Below, one piece after another: positions 17,584 to 24,958 of a stretch of 47,552 nt of DNA (positions are counted from its first letter, which is position 1; each line of letters begins with the position of its first letter). Made by a program: the position numbers and the translations under genes. Under the pieces are notes generated by a model, which searched no databases, had not been told where the DNA came from, and saw only the letters and a program-made list of their open reading frames with translations. Origin of the DNA: PALSA-505 sp036502085 (GTDB taxonomy: Bacteria > Actinomycetota > Actinomycetes > Streptosporangiales > Streptosporangiaceae); NCBI GenBank assembly GCA_036502085.1, contig DASXZD010000053.1, positions 1-47,552 on the forward strand, in the 5' to 3' direction.

Positions 17584-17656
17584 TTGCAAATCCGGTTGCG
17601 TGCGCCCAGGGGTTTCCGAATCAAGGCCCATGTTTGCGGGCTGGCTGCCGGCCGGG

Positions 17657-17796
17657 TGCACCGTTGCCTCCCTGGTGTAGTTCCGTCCCGGGAAGCTGCT
17701 GCACCGCTGCCTTCCTGGTGTAGCCCTGGCTGCACCGTTGCTCACCTGGTGTAGTTCCTTCCCGGGAAGCAACTACACCAGGGAGGCTCCGGTGCA
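17657..17796. repeat. Three direct copies and one inverted copy of a TGCACCG...TGGTGTAG element
   Basis: Direct copies begin at 17657, 17700 and 17731. Each starts TGCACCG(T/C)TGC and runs to CCTGGTGTAG; the first and third continue through TTCC(G/T)TCCCGGGAAGC. An inverted copy occupies 17771-17796. The third copy and the inverted copy form a hairpin with 12-bp perfect arms (17745-17756 with 17771-17782), and its loop contains the palindrome CTTCCCGGGAAG. Confidence 0.8.
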
Positions 17797-17904
17797 GGTC
17801 CCCGCAGGATCACCAAGGCGGAGGCCGCCGGTCCCGGCTGCCCGCGGCGCCACGCCCGTTCATGGGCCGACCTAACACGTGCATACCGCCCGATGACATA
17901 ACGG

Positions 17905-17936
17905 ATTCCTGATGAATATACGGATTCATCAGGAAT
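17905..17936. repeat. Hairpin with 13-bp perfect arms
   Basis: The arm ATTCCTGATGAAT (17905-17917) pairs with 17924-17936 around the six-base loop ATACGG. Its inner 18 bases match the core of the 38-bp palindrome at 17546 in 14 of 18 positions, although the outer stems are unrelated. Confidence 0.8.
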
Positions 17937-18032
17937 GTCGCGATGATCATGACAACAGGCCGGTAGCTGGCGGACTTCGCGATCATGAACTTCGGTCCGA
18001 CATTCCCGATTTTCGACGAAGAGTTTTCGTTG

Positions 18033-18083
18033 CGCGAAGAGTTAGCCGCGGTTTTCCGCGATTTTCGCGGCTAACTCTTCGCG
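18033..18083 (-). terminator. Strong hairpin downstream of leuA, possible terminator
   Basis: Perfect 18-bp arms (18033-18050 and 18066-18083; arm CGCGAAGAGTTAGCCGCG) enclose a 15-base loop, about 50 bases past the leuA stop. There is no T-run after the stem on the minus strand. It is therefore a terminator-like or RNA-stabilising structure rather than a textbook intrinsic terminator. Confidence 0.5.
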
Positions 18084-18133
18084 ATCAACGCGGCGACCCG
18101 CGCCGACCGCATCCGGGTCAGTCGGTTGTCCGG

Positions 18134-19882
18134 TCAGTTGGTTGTCCGGTCAGTGTGGCGGCGGGCGGCTCGGTTCAGGGCGCTGATCACGCCGACTAGC
18201 GATGCCCGGACGATCGACTCGCTGATCCCGACGCCCCAGTACACCCGGTCGCCGATCTCGATCTCCAGGTACGCGGCCGCCTCGGCGTCCCGCCCGGCCG
18301 ACAGCGCGTGCTCGGCGTAGTCAAGGACCCGCACCCCGAGCCCGCCCAGGCCCAGGTCCAGCTCGGACAGTGCCTGGCAGAACGCCGCGATCGGCCCGTT
18401 GCCGACCCCGGCCAGCTCATGATCGACGCCGAACGCTCGCACCGTGGTCTCGATCCGCTCGATGCCCTCCTCGCTCACCGAAGAGAAACTGACCAGCTCG
18501 AACGCGCCCGGCGCCAGGTACTCACCCTCGAACGCCTGCCACATCGCCGCCGCGTCCACCTCGCCGCCCGCGGCGTCGGTGACCCGCTGCACTACCTGGC
18601 TGAACTCGATCTGCAGCCGGCGCGGCAGGTCGAGGTGGTGGTCGGCCTTCATGATGTAAGCCACCCCGCCCTTGCCTGACTGGGAGTTGACCCTGATCAC
18701 GGCCTCATACGAGCGCCCGACGTCCTTGGGGTCGATCGGCAGGTAGGGCATCTCCCACGACAGTTCGCCCGCCGGGCGACCGGCCTCGGCGGCGATCTTC
18801 TCCAGCCGATCGAAACCCTTCTTGATCGCGTCCTGGTGCGAGCCGGAGAACGAGGTGTACACCAGATCGCCCACGTACGGGTGCCGCTCGTGCACCCCGA
18901 TCCCGTTGCAGTACTCGACCGTCCGACGGATCTCATCGATGTTGCTGAAGTCGATCATCGGGTCGATGCCCTGGCTGTACAGGTTCAGCCCCAGCGTGAC
19001 CAGGTCCACGTTCCCCGACCGCTCGCCGTTGCCGAACAGGCAGCCCTCCACCCGGTCGGCTCCGGCCAGCACCGCCAGCTCGGCGTCGGCGGTCGCGCAG
19101 CCGCGGTCGTTGTGCGTGTGCACGGACAATGCGACGTGCTCGCGCCGCGACAGGTTCCGGCTCATCCACTCGATCTGGTCCGCGTAGACGTTCGGCGTCG
19201 ACCGTTCGACGGTGCACGGCAGGTTCAGCACGATCTCCCGGCCGGGCCCTGGCTGCCAGACGTCCATCACCGCCTCGCAGATCTCCAGCGCGAAGTCGAG
19301 TTCGGTGTCCATGAAGATCTCGGGTGAGTACTCATAGCCGAAGTCGGTGTCCGGCAGGTAGGTCTCGGCGTACTTCATCACCGCGCGCGTGCCTTCAACC
19401 GCCACGGACTTGCACTGCGCCCGTCCGTCCCGGCCCCACCCGAACACCACGTCGCGGAACATGGGCGCGGCCGCGTTATACAGGTGCACGGTGGCCTGCT
19501 TCGCTCCCGCTAGTGACGCAACCGTCCGCTCGATCAGCTCCTCGCGGGCCTGGGTGAGCACCGAGATCCGGACGTCGCCGGGGATCGCGCCGGACTGAAT
19601 CAGGCCATTGACGTAGTCGAAGTCGGTCTGGCCGGACGCGGGGAAGCCGACCTCGATCTCCTTGTAGCCCATCGTCACCAGCAGGTCGAACATGGCCTGC
19701 TTGCGCGGGGTGTTCATCGGGTCGATCAGCGCCTGGTTCCCGTCCCGCAGATCGGTGGACAGCCACCGCGGCGCCTTGGTCATAACGTGGGACGGCCACT
19801 GCCGGTCGGGCAGCGCGACGGGCGGGAACGGGCGGTACCGGTAACACGGCATACCGGAAGGGGTCTGGGCAAAGCTACTCAT
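18134..19882 (-). CDS. leuA: 2-isopropylmalate synthase
   Basis: The first committed enzyme of leucine synthesis condenses acetyl-CoA with 2-oxoisovalerate. At 582 residues it is the long actinobacterial/yeast form. The catalytic TIM barrel carries TDLRDGNQALIDPM (metal ligand Asp near 44), VGFPASGQTDFDYV, SVHTHNDRGCATADAELA (metal His pair) and GCLFGNGERSGNVDLVTLGLNL. A C-terminal regulatory domain (about 440-575) should bind leucine for feedback inhibition. ATG 19882 has AAGGAG upstream at good spacing, so an earlier in-frame ATG at 19924 is rejected. Transcription is probably attenuated through the leader peptide at 19977-20021. Confidence 0.96.
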   Translation of the reverse strand: MSSFAQTPSGMPCYRYRPFPPVALPDRQWPSHVMTKAPRWLSTDLRDGNQALIDPMNTPRKQAMFDLLVTMGYKEIEVGFPASGQTDFDYVNGLIQSGAIPGDVRISVLTQAREELIERTVASLAGAKQATVHLYNAAAPMFRDVVFGWGRDGRAQCKSVAVEGTRAVMKYAETYLPDTDFGYEYSPEIFMDTELDFALEICEAVMDVWQPGPGREIVLNLPCTVERSTPNVYADQIEWMSRNLSRREHVALSVHTHNDRGCATADAELAVLAGADRVEGCLFGNGERSGNVDLVTLGLNLYSQGIDPMIDFSNIDEIRRTVEYCNGIGVHERHPYVGDLVYTSFSGSHQDAIKKGFDRLEKIAAEAGRPAGELSWEMPYLPIDPKDVGRSYEAVIRVNSQSGKGGVAYIMKADHHLDLPRRLQIEFSQVVQRVTDAAGGEVDAAAMWQAFEGEYLAPGAFELVSFSSVSEEGIERIETTVRAFGVDHELAGVGNGPIAAFCQALSELDLGLGGLGVRVLDYAEHALSAGRDAEAAAYLEIEIGDRVYWGVGISESIVRASLVGVISALNRAARRHTDRTTN

Positions 19883-19929
19883 GACGGGCTCCTTGCGAAT
19901 CGAACCAGGAAGGCTGTGCTGCACACACA

Positions 19930-19969
19930 GTCGGCCGGCAGGGCAAGACCCCCGCGGCGAGGGGCCGAC
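19930..19969 (-). promoter_or_regulatory. leuA attenuator hairpin
   Basis: Just after the leader peptide stop, GTCGGCC (19969-19963) pairs with GGCCGAC (19936-19930). Within the loop, CCCC...GGGG gives a competing shorter stem. Mutually exclusive pairings next to a Leu-codon leader are what ribosome-mediated attenuation needs. The exact terminator and antiterminator assignment would need RNA folding. Confidence 0.55.
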
Positions 19970-19976
19970 CGATCGG

Positions 19977-20021
19977 CTACCTGGTCTCGCCGCGGCTGCG
20001 AAGAAGCAGCTGCCACGTCAT
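19977..20021 (-). CDS. leuL: leuA leader (attenuator) peptide
   Basis: A 14-codon frame, ATG at 20021 to TAG at 19977, reads MTWQLLLRSRGETR. The run of three Leu codons (CTG CTT CTT) followed by RSR is the pattern I know from leucine leader peptides in actinobacteria. It lies 94 bases upstream of the leuA start and just before a stem-loop region. When leucyl-tRNA is scarce the ribosome would stall at the Leu run and alter RNA folding downstream. No strong ribosome site is visible, but a CCGGCTA/TAGCCGG inverted repeat immediately precedes it. Confidence 0.85.
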   Translation of the reverse strand: MTWQLLLRSRGETR

Positions 20022-20145
20022 GATCCGGCTAGCTTAGCCGGCTCGCTCTCCAGTTCCTCTTAGGGCAACCGATGTATAAGGAGAAAGCTTGGCGCGGGAT
20101 TATGTCCCACAGGCAATCACTAGCGTTCGAGCAGGACGGTGTCTT

Positions 20146-21591
20146 ATGACCCAGACCGAGGGAACCGCGCAGATCGGCGTGACCGGACTGGCCGTGATGG
20201 GCCGCAACCTGGCCCGCAACCTGGCCAGGCACGGTTACACAGTCGCGCTGCACAACCGCACCTTCGAGCGCACCCGCAGCCTGGTCGCGGAGCACGGTCA
20301 CGAGGGCAGGTTCATCCCGTCAGAGTCGGTCAAGGACTTTGTCGCTTCGCTGCAACGCCCCCGCGCCATCATCATCATGGTCAAGGCCGGCGAGCCGACC
20401 GACGCCGTGATCAACGAGCTGGTGCCGTTGCTGGACGAGGGCGACATCGTGATCGACTGCGGTAATGCGCACTACATGGACACCCGTCGCCGTGAGCAGG
20501 CGCTGCGCGAGCATTCACTGCACTTCGTCGGCTCGGGGGTCTCGGGCGGCGAGGAAGGCGCGCTGAACGGGCCGAGCATCATGCCGGGCGGGTCGGCGCA
20601 GTCGTACCAGACGCTCGGGCCGATGTTCGAGTCGATCGCGGCCGTCGTGGACGGGACGCCGTGCTGCGTCCACGTGGGACCCGACGGAGCCGGCCACTTC
20701 GTCAAGATGGTGCACAACGGCATCGAGTACGCCGACATGCAGCTCATCGCCGAGGCCTACGACCTGCTCAGGTCCGGTACCGGCGCGACGCCGGCCGAGC
20801 TCGCCGAGACGTTCGGGACTTGGAACGAGGGCGACCTCGAATCGTTCCTGATCGAGATCACCGCCCAGGTGCTCGGCCACATCGATGCCGCCACCGGCCG
20901 GCCCTTCGTCGACATCGTGCTCGACCAGGCCGAGCAGAAGGGCACCGGCCGGTGGACCGTCCAGAGCGCGCTCGATCTCGGCATCCCGATCACCGGCATC
21001 GCGGAGGCGACGTTCGCCCGGTCGCTGTCCGGTCACGCCGACCAGCGCGCGGCGGCCAGGGAGACCTACGGCACGGCGCTCAACCCGTGGACGGTCGATG
21101 ATCGGGCCGCTTTCACCGAAGACGTGCGCAAGGCCCTGTACGCGTCCAAGGTCGTCGCCTACGCCCAGGGGTTCGATCAGATCCAGGCCGGCAGCGATGA
21201 GTACGGCTGGAACATCGACCGGGGCGCGATGGCGACGATCTGGCGCGGCGGCTGCATCATCAGGGCGAGGTTCCTCAACCGGATTCGCGAGGCCTACGAC
21301 GAGAACCCGGCTCTTCCCAGCCTGCTGGTGGCGCCGTACTTCGCCGAGGCGGTCACGGCCGGCGTGGATAGCTGGCGCCGGGTCGTCGCCGACGCGGCCA
21401 GGGCCGGGGTGCCCACCCCGGCGTTCTCCTCGTCCCTGGCCTACTACGACGGCCTGCGCCGGGACCGCCTGCCGGCCGCGCTCATCCAGGGCCTGCGCGA
21501 CAACTTCGGCGCCCACACCTACCGTCGCACCGATAAAGACGGCACCTTCCACACGTTGTGGGCCGGCGACGGCTCCGAGGTGCCTGCCTGA
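20146..21591 (+). CDS. gnd: 6-phosphogluconate dehydrogenase (decarboxylating)
   Basis: This enzyme of the oxidative pentose phosphate pathway converts 6-phosphogluconate to ribulose 5-phosphate and CO2 with NADP+. The 481-residue length is that of the long, classical form. Marks are the dinucleotide loop GVTGLAVMGRNLARNLA with HNRTFERT (phosphate-binding, suggesting NADP), SGVSGGEEGALNGPSIMPGG, and the catalytic FVKMVHNGIEYADMQLIAEAYDLL. The C-terminus contains KGTGRWT and the substrate-binding IWRGGCIIRA. The ATG at 20146 is chosen by family alignment; an ATG-like start 19 codons earlier adds non-conserved residues. It is divergent from leuA. Confidence 0.96.
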   Translation: MTQTEGTAQIGVTGLAVMGRNLARNLARHGYTVALHNRTFERTRSLVAEHGHEGRFIPSESVKDFVASLQRPRAIIIMVKAGEPTDAVINELVPLLDEGDIVIDCGNAHYMDTRRREQALREHSLHFVGSGVSGGEEGALNGPSIMPGGSAQSYQTLGPMFESIAAVVDGTPCCVHVGPDGAGHFVKMVHNGIEYADMQLIAEAYDLLRSGTGATPAELAETFGTWNEGDLESFLIEITAQVLGHIDAATGRPFVDIVLDQAEQKGTGRWTVQSALDLGIPITGIAEATFARSLSGHADQRAAARETYGTALNPWTVDDRAAFTEDVRKALYASKVVAYAQGFDQIQAGSDEYGWNIDRGAMATIWRGGCIIRARFLNRIREAYDENPALPSLLVAPYFAEAVTAGVDSWRRVVADAARAGVPTPAFSSSLAYYDGLRRDRLPAALIQGLRDNFGAHTYRRTDKDGTFHTLWAGDGSEVPA

Positions 21592-21631
21592 CCAGCCCGT
21601 GTCAAGAGCAACCTTGGTAAGGAGATTCAAC

Positions 21632-22483
21632 GTGCGCTTTGCTTTCAAAACTGCCCAGCAAAACACCACGTGGGAAGAGATGCTCCCGGTCTGGAAAGAG
21701 GCCGACGGCATCGAGATATTCGAGTCCGGCTGGGTGTTCGATCACTTTTACCCGATCATGGGCGACTCGCACGGGCCGTGCCTGGACGGATGGACGGTGC
21801 TGGCCGCGCTCGCGCAGGCGACCACGCGGTTGCGGCTCGGCAACCTGGTCACCGGCATCCATTACCGGCACCCGGCCGTGCTCGCGAACATGGTCTCGAC
21901 GATCGACATCATCTCCGGCGGGCGGCTCGAACTCGGGATCGGCGCGGGCTGGAACGAAGAAGAGTCCGGCGCCTACGGGATCGAGCTCGGTACCCCGCGG
22001 GAGCGCAGCGACCGGTTCGAGGAAGCCTGCCAGGTGCTGATCAGCCTGCTCTCGCAGGAGACGACCGACTTCAGCGGCCGGTACTACCAGCTGGCCGGGG
22101 CCCGCAATGAGCCGAAGGGCGTGCAGCGGCCGCACCCGCCGATCGTCATCGGCGGCAGCGGCGAGCGCCGCACCCTGCGCACCACCGCGCGGTACGCCCA
22201 GCACTGGAACTTCGTGGGCGGGACGCCCGAGGAGTTCGCCCGCAAGCGGGACGTCCTGCACGCGCACTGCCAGGACGCCGGCCGCGACCCGAAGGAGATC
22301 ACGCTGTCCAGCCACGTCCGGCTCGAGGGGACCGACGTGGCCGCCGCCGCCGCCCAGGCCGCGGCCTTCGCCGAGCACGGGCTCGACCTGGCCATCGTCT
22401 ACCTCCGGCCGCCGCTGAGCCCCGCGATCCTGGCCCCGCTGGCCGACGCGCTGGCCCCGCTGAGGTCTGAGGAGACAGCGTGA
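21632..22483 (+). CDS. LLM-class (F420-dependent-like) oxidoreductase
   Basis: A 283-residue bacterial luciferase-like TIM-barrel oxidoreductase. It opens VRFAFKTAQQNTTWEEMLPVWKEAD and carries RLGNLVTGIHYRHPAVLANMVSTIDIISGGRLELGIGAGWNEEE, the typical cofactor-site region of this class. The later GVQRPHPPIVIGGSGERRTLR is also characteristic. Such enzymes use F420 or FMN; the substrate is unknown. The GTG at 21632 has AAGGAG seven bases upstream, and the frame open far to the left is a shadow of gnd. It overlaps the HIT gene by GTGA. Confidence 0.9.
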   Translation: MRFAFKTAQQNTTWEEMLPVWKEADGIEIFESGWVFDHFYPIMGDSHGPCLDGWTVLAALAQATTRLRLGNLVTGIHYRHPAVLANMVSTIDIISGGRLELGIGAGWNEEESGAYGIELGTPRERSDRFEEACQVLISLLSQETTDFSGRYYQLAGARNEPKGVQRPHPPIVIGGSGERRTLRTTARYAQHWNFVGGTPEEFARKRDVLHAHCQDAGRDPKEITLSSHVRLEGTDVAAAAAQAAAFAEHGLDLAIVYLRPPLSPAILAPLADALAPLRSEETA

Positions 22484-22986
22484 GCCCCTCGTCGCTGATC
22501 ATGCACCCGACCGACCGGTGCGTGTTCTGCCACTTCCTGAGCGGCCAGTTCCGGTACACCATCCTGGCGCAGGACGAGCTGACCGTGATGTTCGTGACCC
22601 GCGAGCAGCGCGGCGTCGGGCACGTGCTGGTGGTGCCGCGGGCGCACCGGGAGACGATCATCGACCTCGAGCCGGCCGAGGGCGCGGCCGTCATGGCGGC
22701 GGTGATCGACGTCAGCCGCGCCGTGCTGGATGCCTACCAGTGCGCGGGCCTGGCGGTGTGGCAGAACAACGGGTCCGCCGCGCACCAGCGCGTTCCGCAT
22801 GTGCACTTCCACGTCGCCGGGACGCTGCCCGGCGGCGGGACGAACTTCGACAAGGTGCCGTTCCTGTCGGTCGAGGAGACCGACGCGATCGCCGACCAGG
22901 TCCGCCCCCACCTCCGCCGGCCCGCGGCAGGCGAGCCGGCCCCGTCAGCGGTTCAGATGGCACCGCCGGGAGCGCCGGCGGTCTGA
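22480..22986 (+). CDS. HIT-family nucleotide-binding hydrolase/transferase
   Basis: A 168-residue histidine-triad protein. CVFCHFLSGQF near the N-terminus is the usual Cys-X2-Cys zinc-like opening, and the catalytic motif is PHVHFHVAG. GVGHVLVVPRAHRETIIDLEP is also typical. HIT enzymes hydrolyse dinucleotide polyphosphates or aminoacyl/phosphoramidate nucleotides; the specific substrate is not readable here. The last 25 residues are Pro/Ala-rich. Translation is coupled to the LLM gene by a GTGA overlap. Confidence 0.9.
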   Translation: MSPSSLIMHPTDRCVFCHFLSGQFRYTILAQDELTVMFVTREQRGVGHVLVVPRAHRETIIDLEPAEGAAVMAAVIDVSRAVLDAYQCAGLAVWQNNGSAAHQRVPHVHFHVAGTLPGGGTNFDKVPFLSVEETDAIADQVRPHLRRPAAGEPAPSAVQMAPPGAPAV

Positions 22987-23019
22987 ACCGCTGCCGGGCT
23001 GCGGCCTCCCGGCGCGCGC

Positions 23020-23958
23020 TCAGCCGGGCACCGCGGCCGGCTGCCCTGTGCTCAGCTGCCCTGTGCTCGGCTGCCCTGTGCTCAGCTGCGCCGCGCTCAG
23101 CCGCGCCGCGCAGCGCAGCGCGGCGGCGGTGGTATCCGGGCCCGCCGGCAGCAGCGGCAGCCGGACCGCCGGGGTCGGGATGCGGCCCTGCGCGTGCAGG
23201 ACCGCCTTGATCACCGCCGGGTTCGGCTCGGCGAACAGCGCCACGGACAGGGCGCTCAGCGGGCCGCTGAGGGCACGCGCCGGGCCGGCGTCGCCCGCCG
23301 CCCACCGGGCGGCCAGCGCGGCGAAGCTGGCCGTGGCCACGTGGGCCGAGGCCAGGATGCCGCCGTGGGCGCCGAGCGCGAGCAGCGGGGAGATGAACGG
23401 GTCATCGCCGCCGAGGATGGCGAGCCCGGGCGGCGGGCTGGCCAGCAGCGCCATCGTGTCGGCGTTGATCCCGCCCGGCGCGTACTTCAGCCCCGCCACG
23501 CCCGGCACGGCGGCCAGCCGGGTCAGCGCGTCCGCGGACAGGTACTGGCCGGTGCGGTAGGGAACGTCATACACCACCAGCGGCACGGGGCTGCCGGCCG
23601 CCAGCGCGGCGAAGTGGGCCAGCACGCCTGCCTCGCCGGGGCGGATGAACGGCGGCACCACGCTGAGGGCGGCGGTCACCTCGGGCCGGCCGCCCAGCGC
23701 GGCGAGCTCGGCCCGGGTGTGGGCGCCGACCAGCAGCTGCGCGCCGCGCTCGCGGCTGACCCGTGCGGCCACGTCAGTCACCGAGCGCTGCTCCGCGGCC
23801 GTGAGGGTGGCGGGCTCGGCCGTGGTCCCGAGTGCCACCAGCCCGCGGGCGCCCGCCTCCAGCACCTCGTTCGCCAGGGATTCCAGTGCGCCGAGGGCCA
23901 CGGCCCCGGACTCGTCGAAGGGAGTGATCAGCGGGACGTACAGGCCGGCGAGAGTCAT
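23020..23958 (-). CDS. Dihydrodipicolinate synthase (DapA/NAL) superfamily aldolase
   Basis: A 312-residue class I aldolase-fold protein. GLYVPLITPFDESGAV, VALGTTAEPATLTAAE (phosphate/carboxylate loop), VVYDVPYRTGQYL (catalytic Tyr) and VAGLKYAPGG (Schiff-base Lys) are all present. It is not assured to be the lysine-pathway DapA: the TTAEPATL sequence replaces the usual TTGEXXTL, and the gene stands alone opposite a LysR regulator. The last 20 residues consist of a TGQPSTGQLSTGQP repeat encoded by a 15-bp tandem DNA repeat, unusual for this family. Confidence 0.85.
   Translation of the reverse strand: MTLAGLYVPLITPFDESGAVALGALESLANEVLEAGARGLVALGTTAEPATLTAAEQRSVTDVAARVSRERGAQLLVGAHTRAELAALGGRPEVTAALSVVPPFIRPGEAGVLAHFAALAAGSPVPLVVYDVPYRTGQYLSADALTRLAAVPGVAGLKYAPGGINADTMALLASPPPGLAILGGDDPFISPLLALGAHGGILASAHVATASFAALAARWAAGDAGPARALSGPLSALSVALFAEPNPAVIKAVLHAQGRIPTPAVRLPLLPAGPDTTAAALRCAARLSAAQLSTGQPSTGQLSTGQPAAVPG
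23040..23099. repeat. 15-bp tandem repeat inside the 3' end of the aldolase gene
   Basis: The unit GCTGCCCTGTGCTCA occurs at 23040, 23055 (one change) and 23070, with a more diverged fourth at 23085. In-frame expansion explains the repeated Ser-Thr-Gly-Gln-Pro/Leu C-terminal tail of the aldolase. Confidence 0.85.
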
Positions 23959-24028
23959 GCCGCCAGCCTGCCCGAGCCGGCTGTGAAGAACCAGTTCGCC
24001 TTCCTCACCTGAAACGTAAGCTGAGCTA

Positions 24029-24958
24029 ATGCTTGACGTCCGCCGCCTGGGACTGCTGCGCGACCTGGCCCACCTGGGTACGATCGCCGCGGTCGCGCAG
24101 GCCCGCGCCTACACGCCGTCGGCCGTCTCCCAGCAGCTCGCCGCGCTGCAGCGCGATGCGGGCGTCCCGCTGCTGGAGCACGCCGGACGGCGCGTCAGCC
24201 TTACGCCCGCCGGGATGTCCCTGGTCCGGCATACCGAGACCGTGCTGGCCGCCCTGGAGGCGGCCGACGCCGGGCTGGCCGCGGCGCGCGCCGGGCTGGC
24301 CGGGGCCGTGCGGATCGGGGCGTTCCCCAGTGCTGTCCAGACGCTGCTGCCCCCGGCCCTGGTCGCCCTGGGCCGCGACCATCCCGCGCTCGAGCTGATG
24401 GTGACCGAGCTGGATCCGGTCGCCGTGCCCGGTGCGCTGCGCGACCGCCGGCTCGACGTCGCGCTCGTGCACGACTATGACCTCGTGCCGGTCGAGCCCG
24501 ACCCGGCGCTGGACTCCGTCCCCCTGCTCGACGAGACGGTCTTCCTGGCCGTGCCGGCCGGCCCGGGGGAGTCCGGCCCGGCGCGGGACCCGGTCGCGGA
24601 GGCCCGGCACGCCGACTGGATCGTCGCCAGCCCCGGCACGCTGTGCCACGCCGTGGCCCTGCAGGCCTGCCGGGCGGCCGGGTTCGCGCCCCGGGTCCGG
24701 CATCACGCGGACGACTTCACCGCCGTGCTGGCCCTGGTCGCGGCCGGCCAGGGCGTCTCGCTGGTGCCGCAGCTCGGTGCGGCCCGCCCGCCGCCCGGGG
24801 TCCGGTTCCGGCCGCTGCCGGCCCGGCGGCGCAACCGCATCGCCTACCGGCGCGGCGCGGGCGGCCACCCGGCCGTGGCGGCCTGCGTCGAAGCCCTGCG
24901 CGCCGCCGCCCGGGCCTTCGTCAGCGGTCCCGGAGCTGAGCCGCCCGCTGGGCCGTGA
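24029..24958 (+). CDS. LysR-family transcriptional regulator
   Basis: A 309-residue regulator with the N-terminal winged HTH LLRDLAHLGTIAAVAQARAYTPSAVSQQLAALQRDAGVPLLEHAGRRVSLTPAG, then a periplasmic-binding-protein-like effector domain from about residue 90 (GAVRIGAFPSAVQTLLPPAL). It is divergent from the DapA-family gene with 70 bases between starts, so that gene is the likely target. The 3' end overlaps the convergent cyclo-ligase gene by 38 bases. The ligand is unknown. Confidence 0.92.
   Translation: MLDVRRLGLLRDLAHLGTIAAVAQARAYTPSAVSQQLAALQRDAGVPLLEHAGRRVSLTPAGMSLVRHTETVLAALEAADAGLAAARAGLAGAVRIGAFPSAVQTLLPPALVALGRDHPALELMVTELDPVAVPGALRDRRLDVALVHDYDLVPVEPDPALDSVPLLDETVFLAVPAGPGESGPARDPVAEARHADWIVASPGTLCHAVALQACRAAGFAPRVRHHADDFTAVLALVAAGQGVSLVPQLGAARPPPGVRFRPLPARRRNRIAYRRGAGGHPAVAACVEALRAAARAFVSGPGAEPPAGP

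Larger units (their letters stand above)
16978..18133. other. Long intergenic region rich in palindromes and repeats
   Basis: About 1.15 kb between the ABC-F start and the leuA stop contains no convincing gene. The frames that stay open give low-complexity Pro/Arg/Gly strings that follow the DNA repeats. It holds a 22-bp tandem array, a 38-bp dyad, a family of direct and inverted repeats, and two further strong hairpins, each listed separately. The first part (16978-17100) presumably carries the ABC-F promoter on the minus strand. Confidence 0.7.

Noticed and set aside
17338..17772. A 144-residue minus-strand frame in the repeat island
   Set aside because: Its sequence is a low-complexity readout of the DNA repeats, with no domain-like pattern and no ribosome site.
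23020..23958. Assignment as the lysine-pathway dapA
   Set aside because: The active-site loop deviates from the usual pattern and the gene is isolated next to a LysR regulator, so only the superfamily is claimed.
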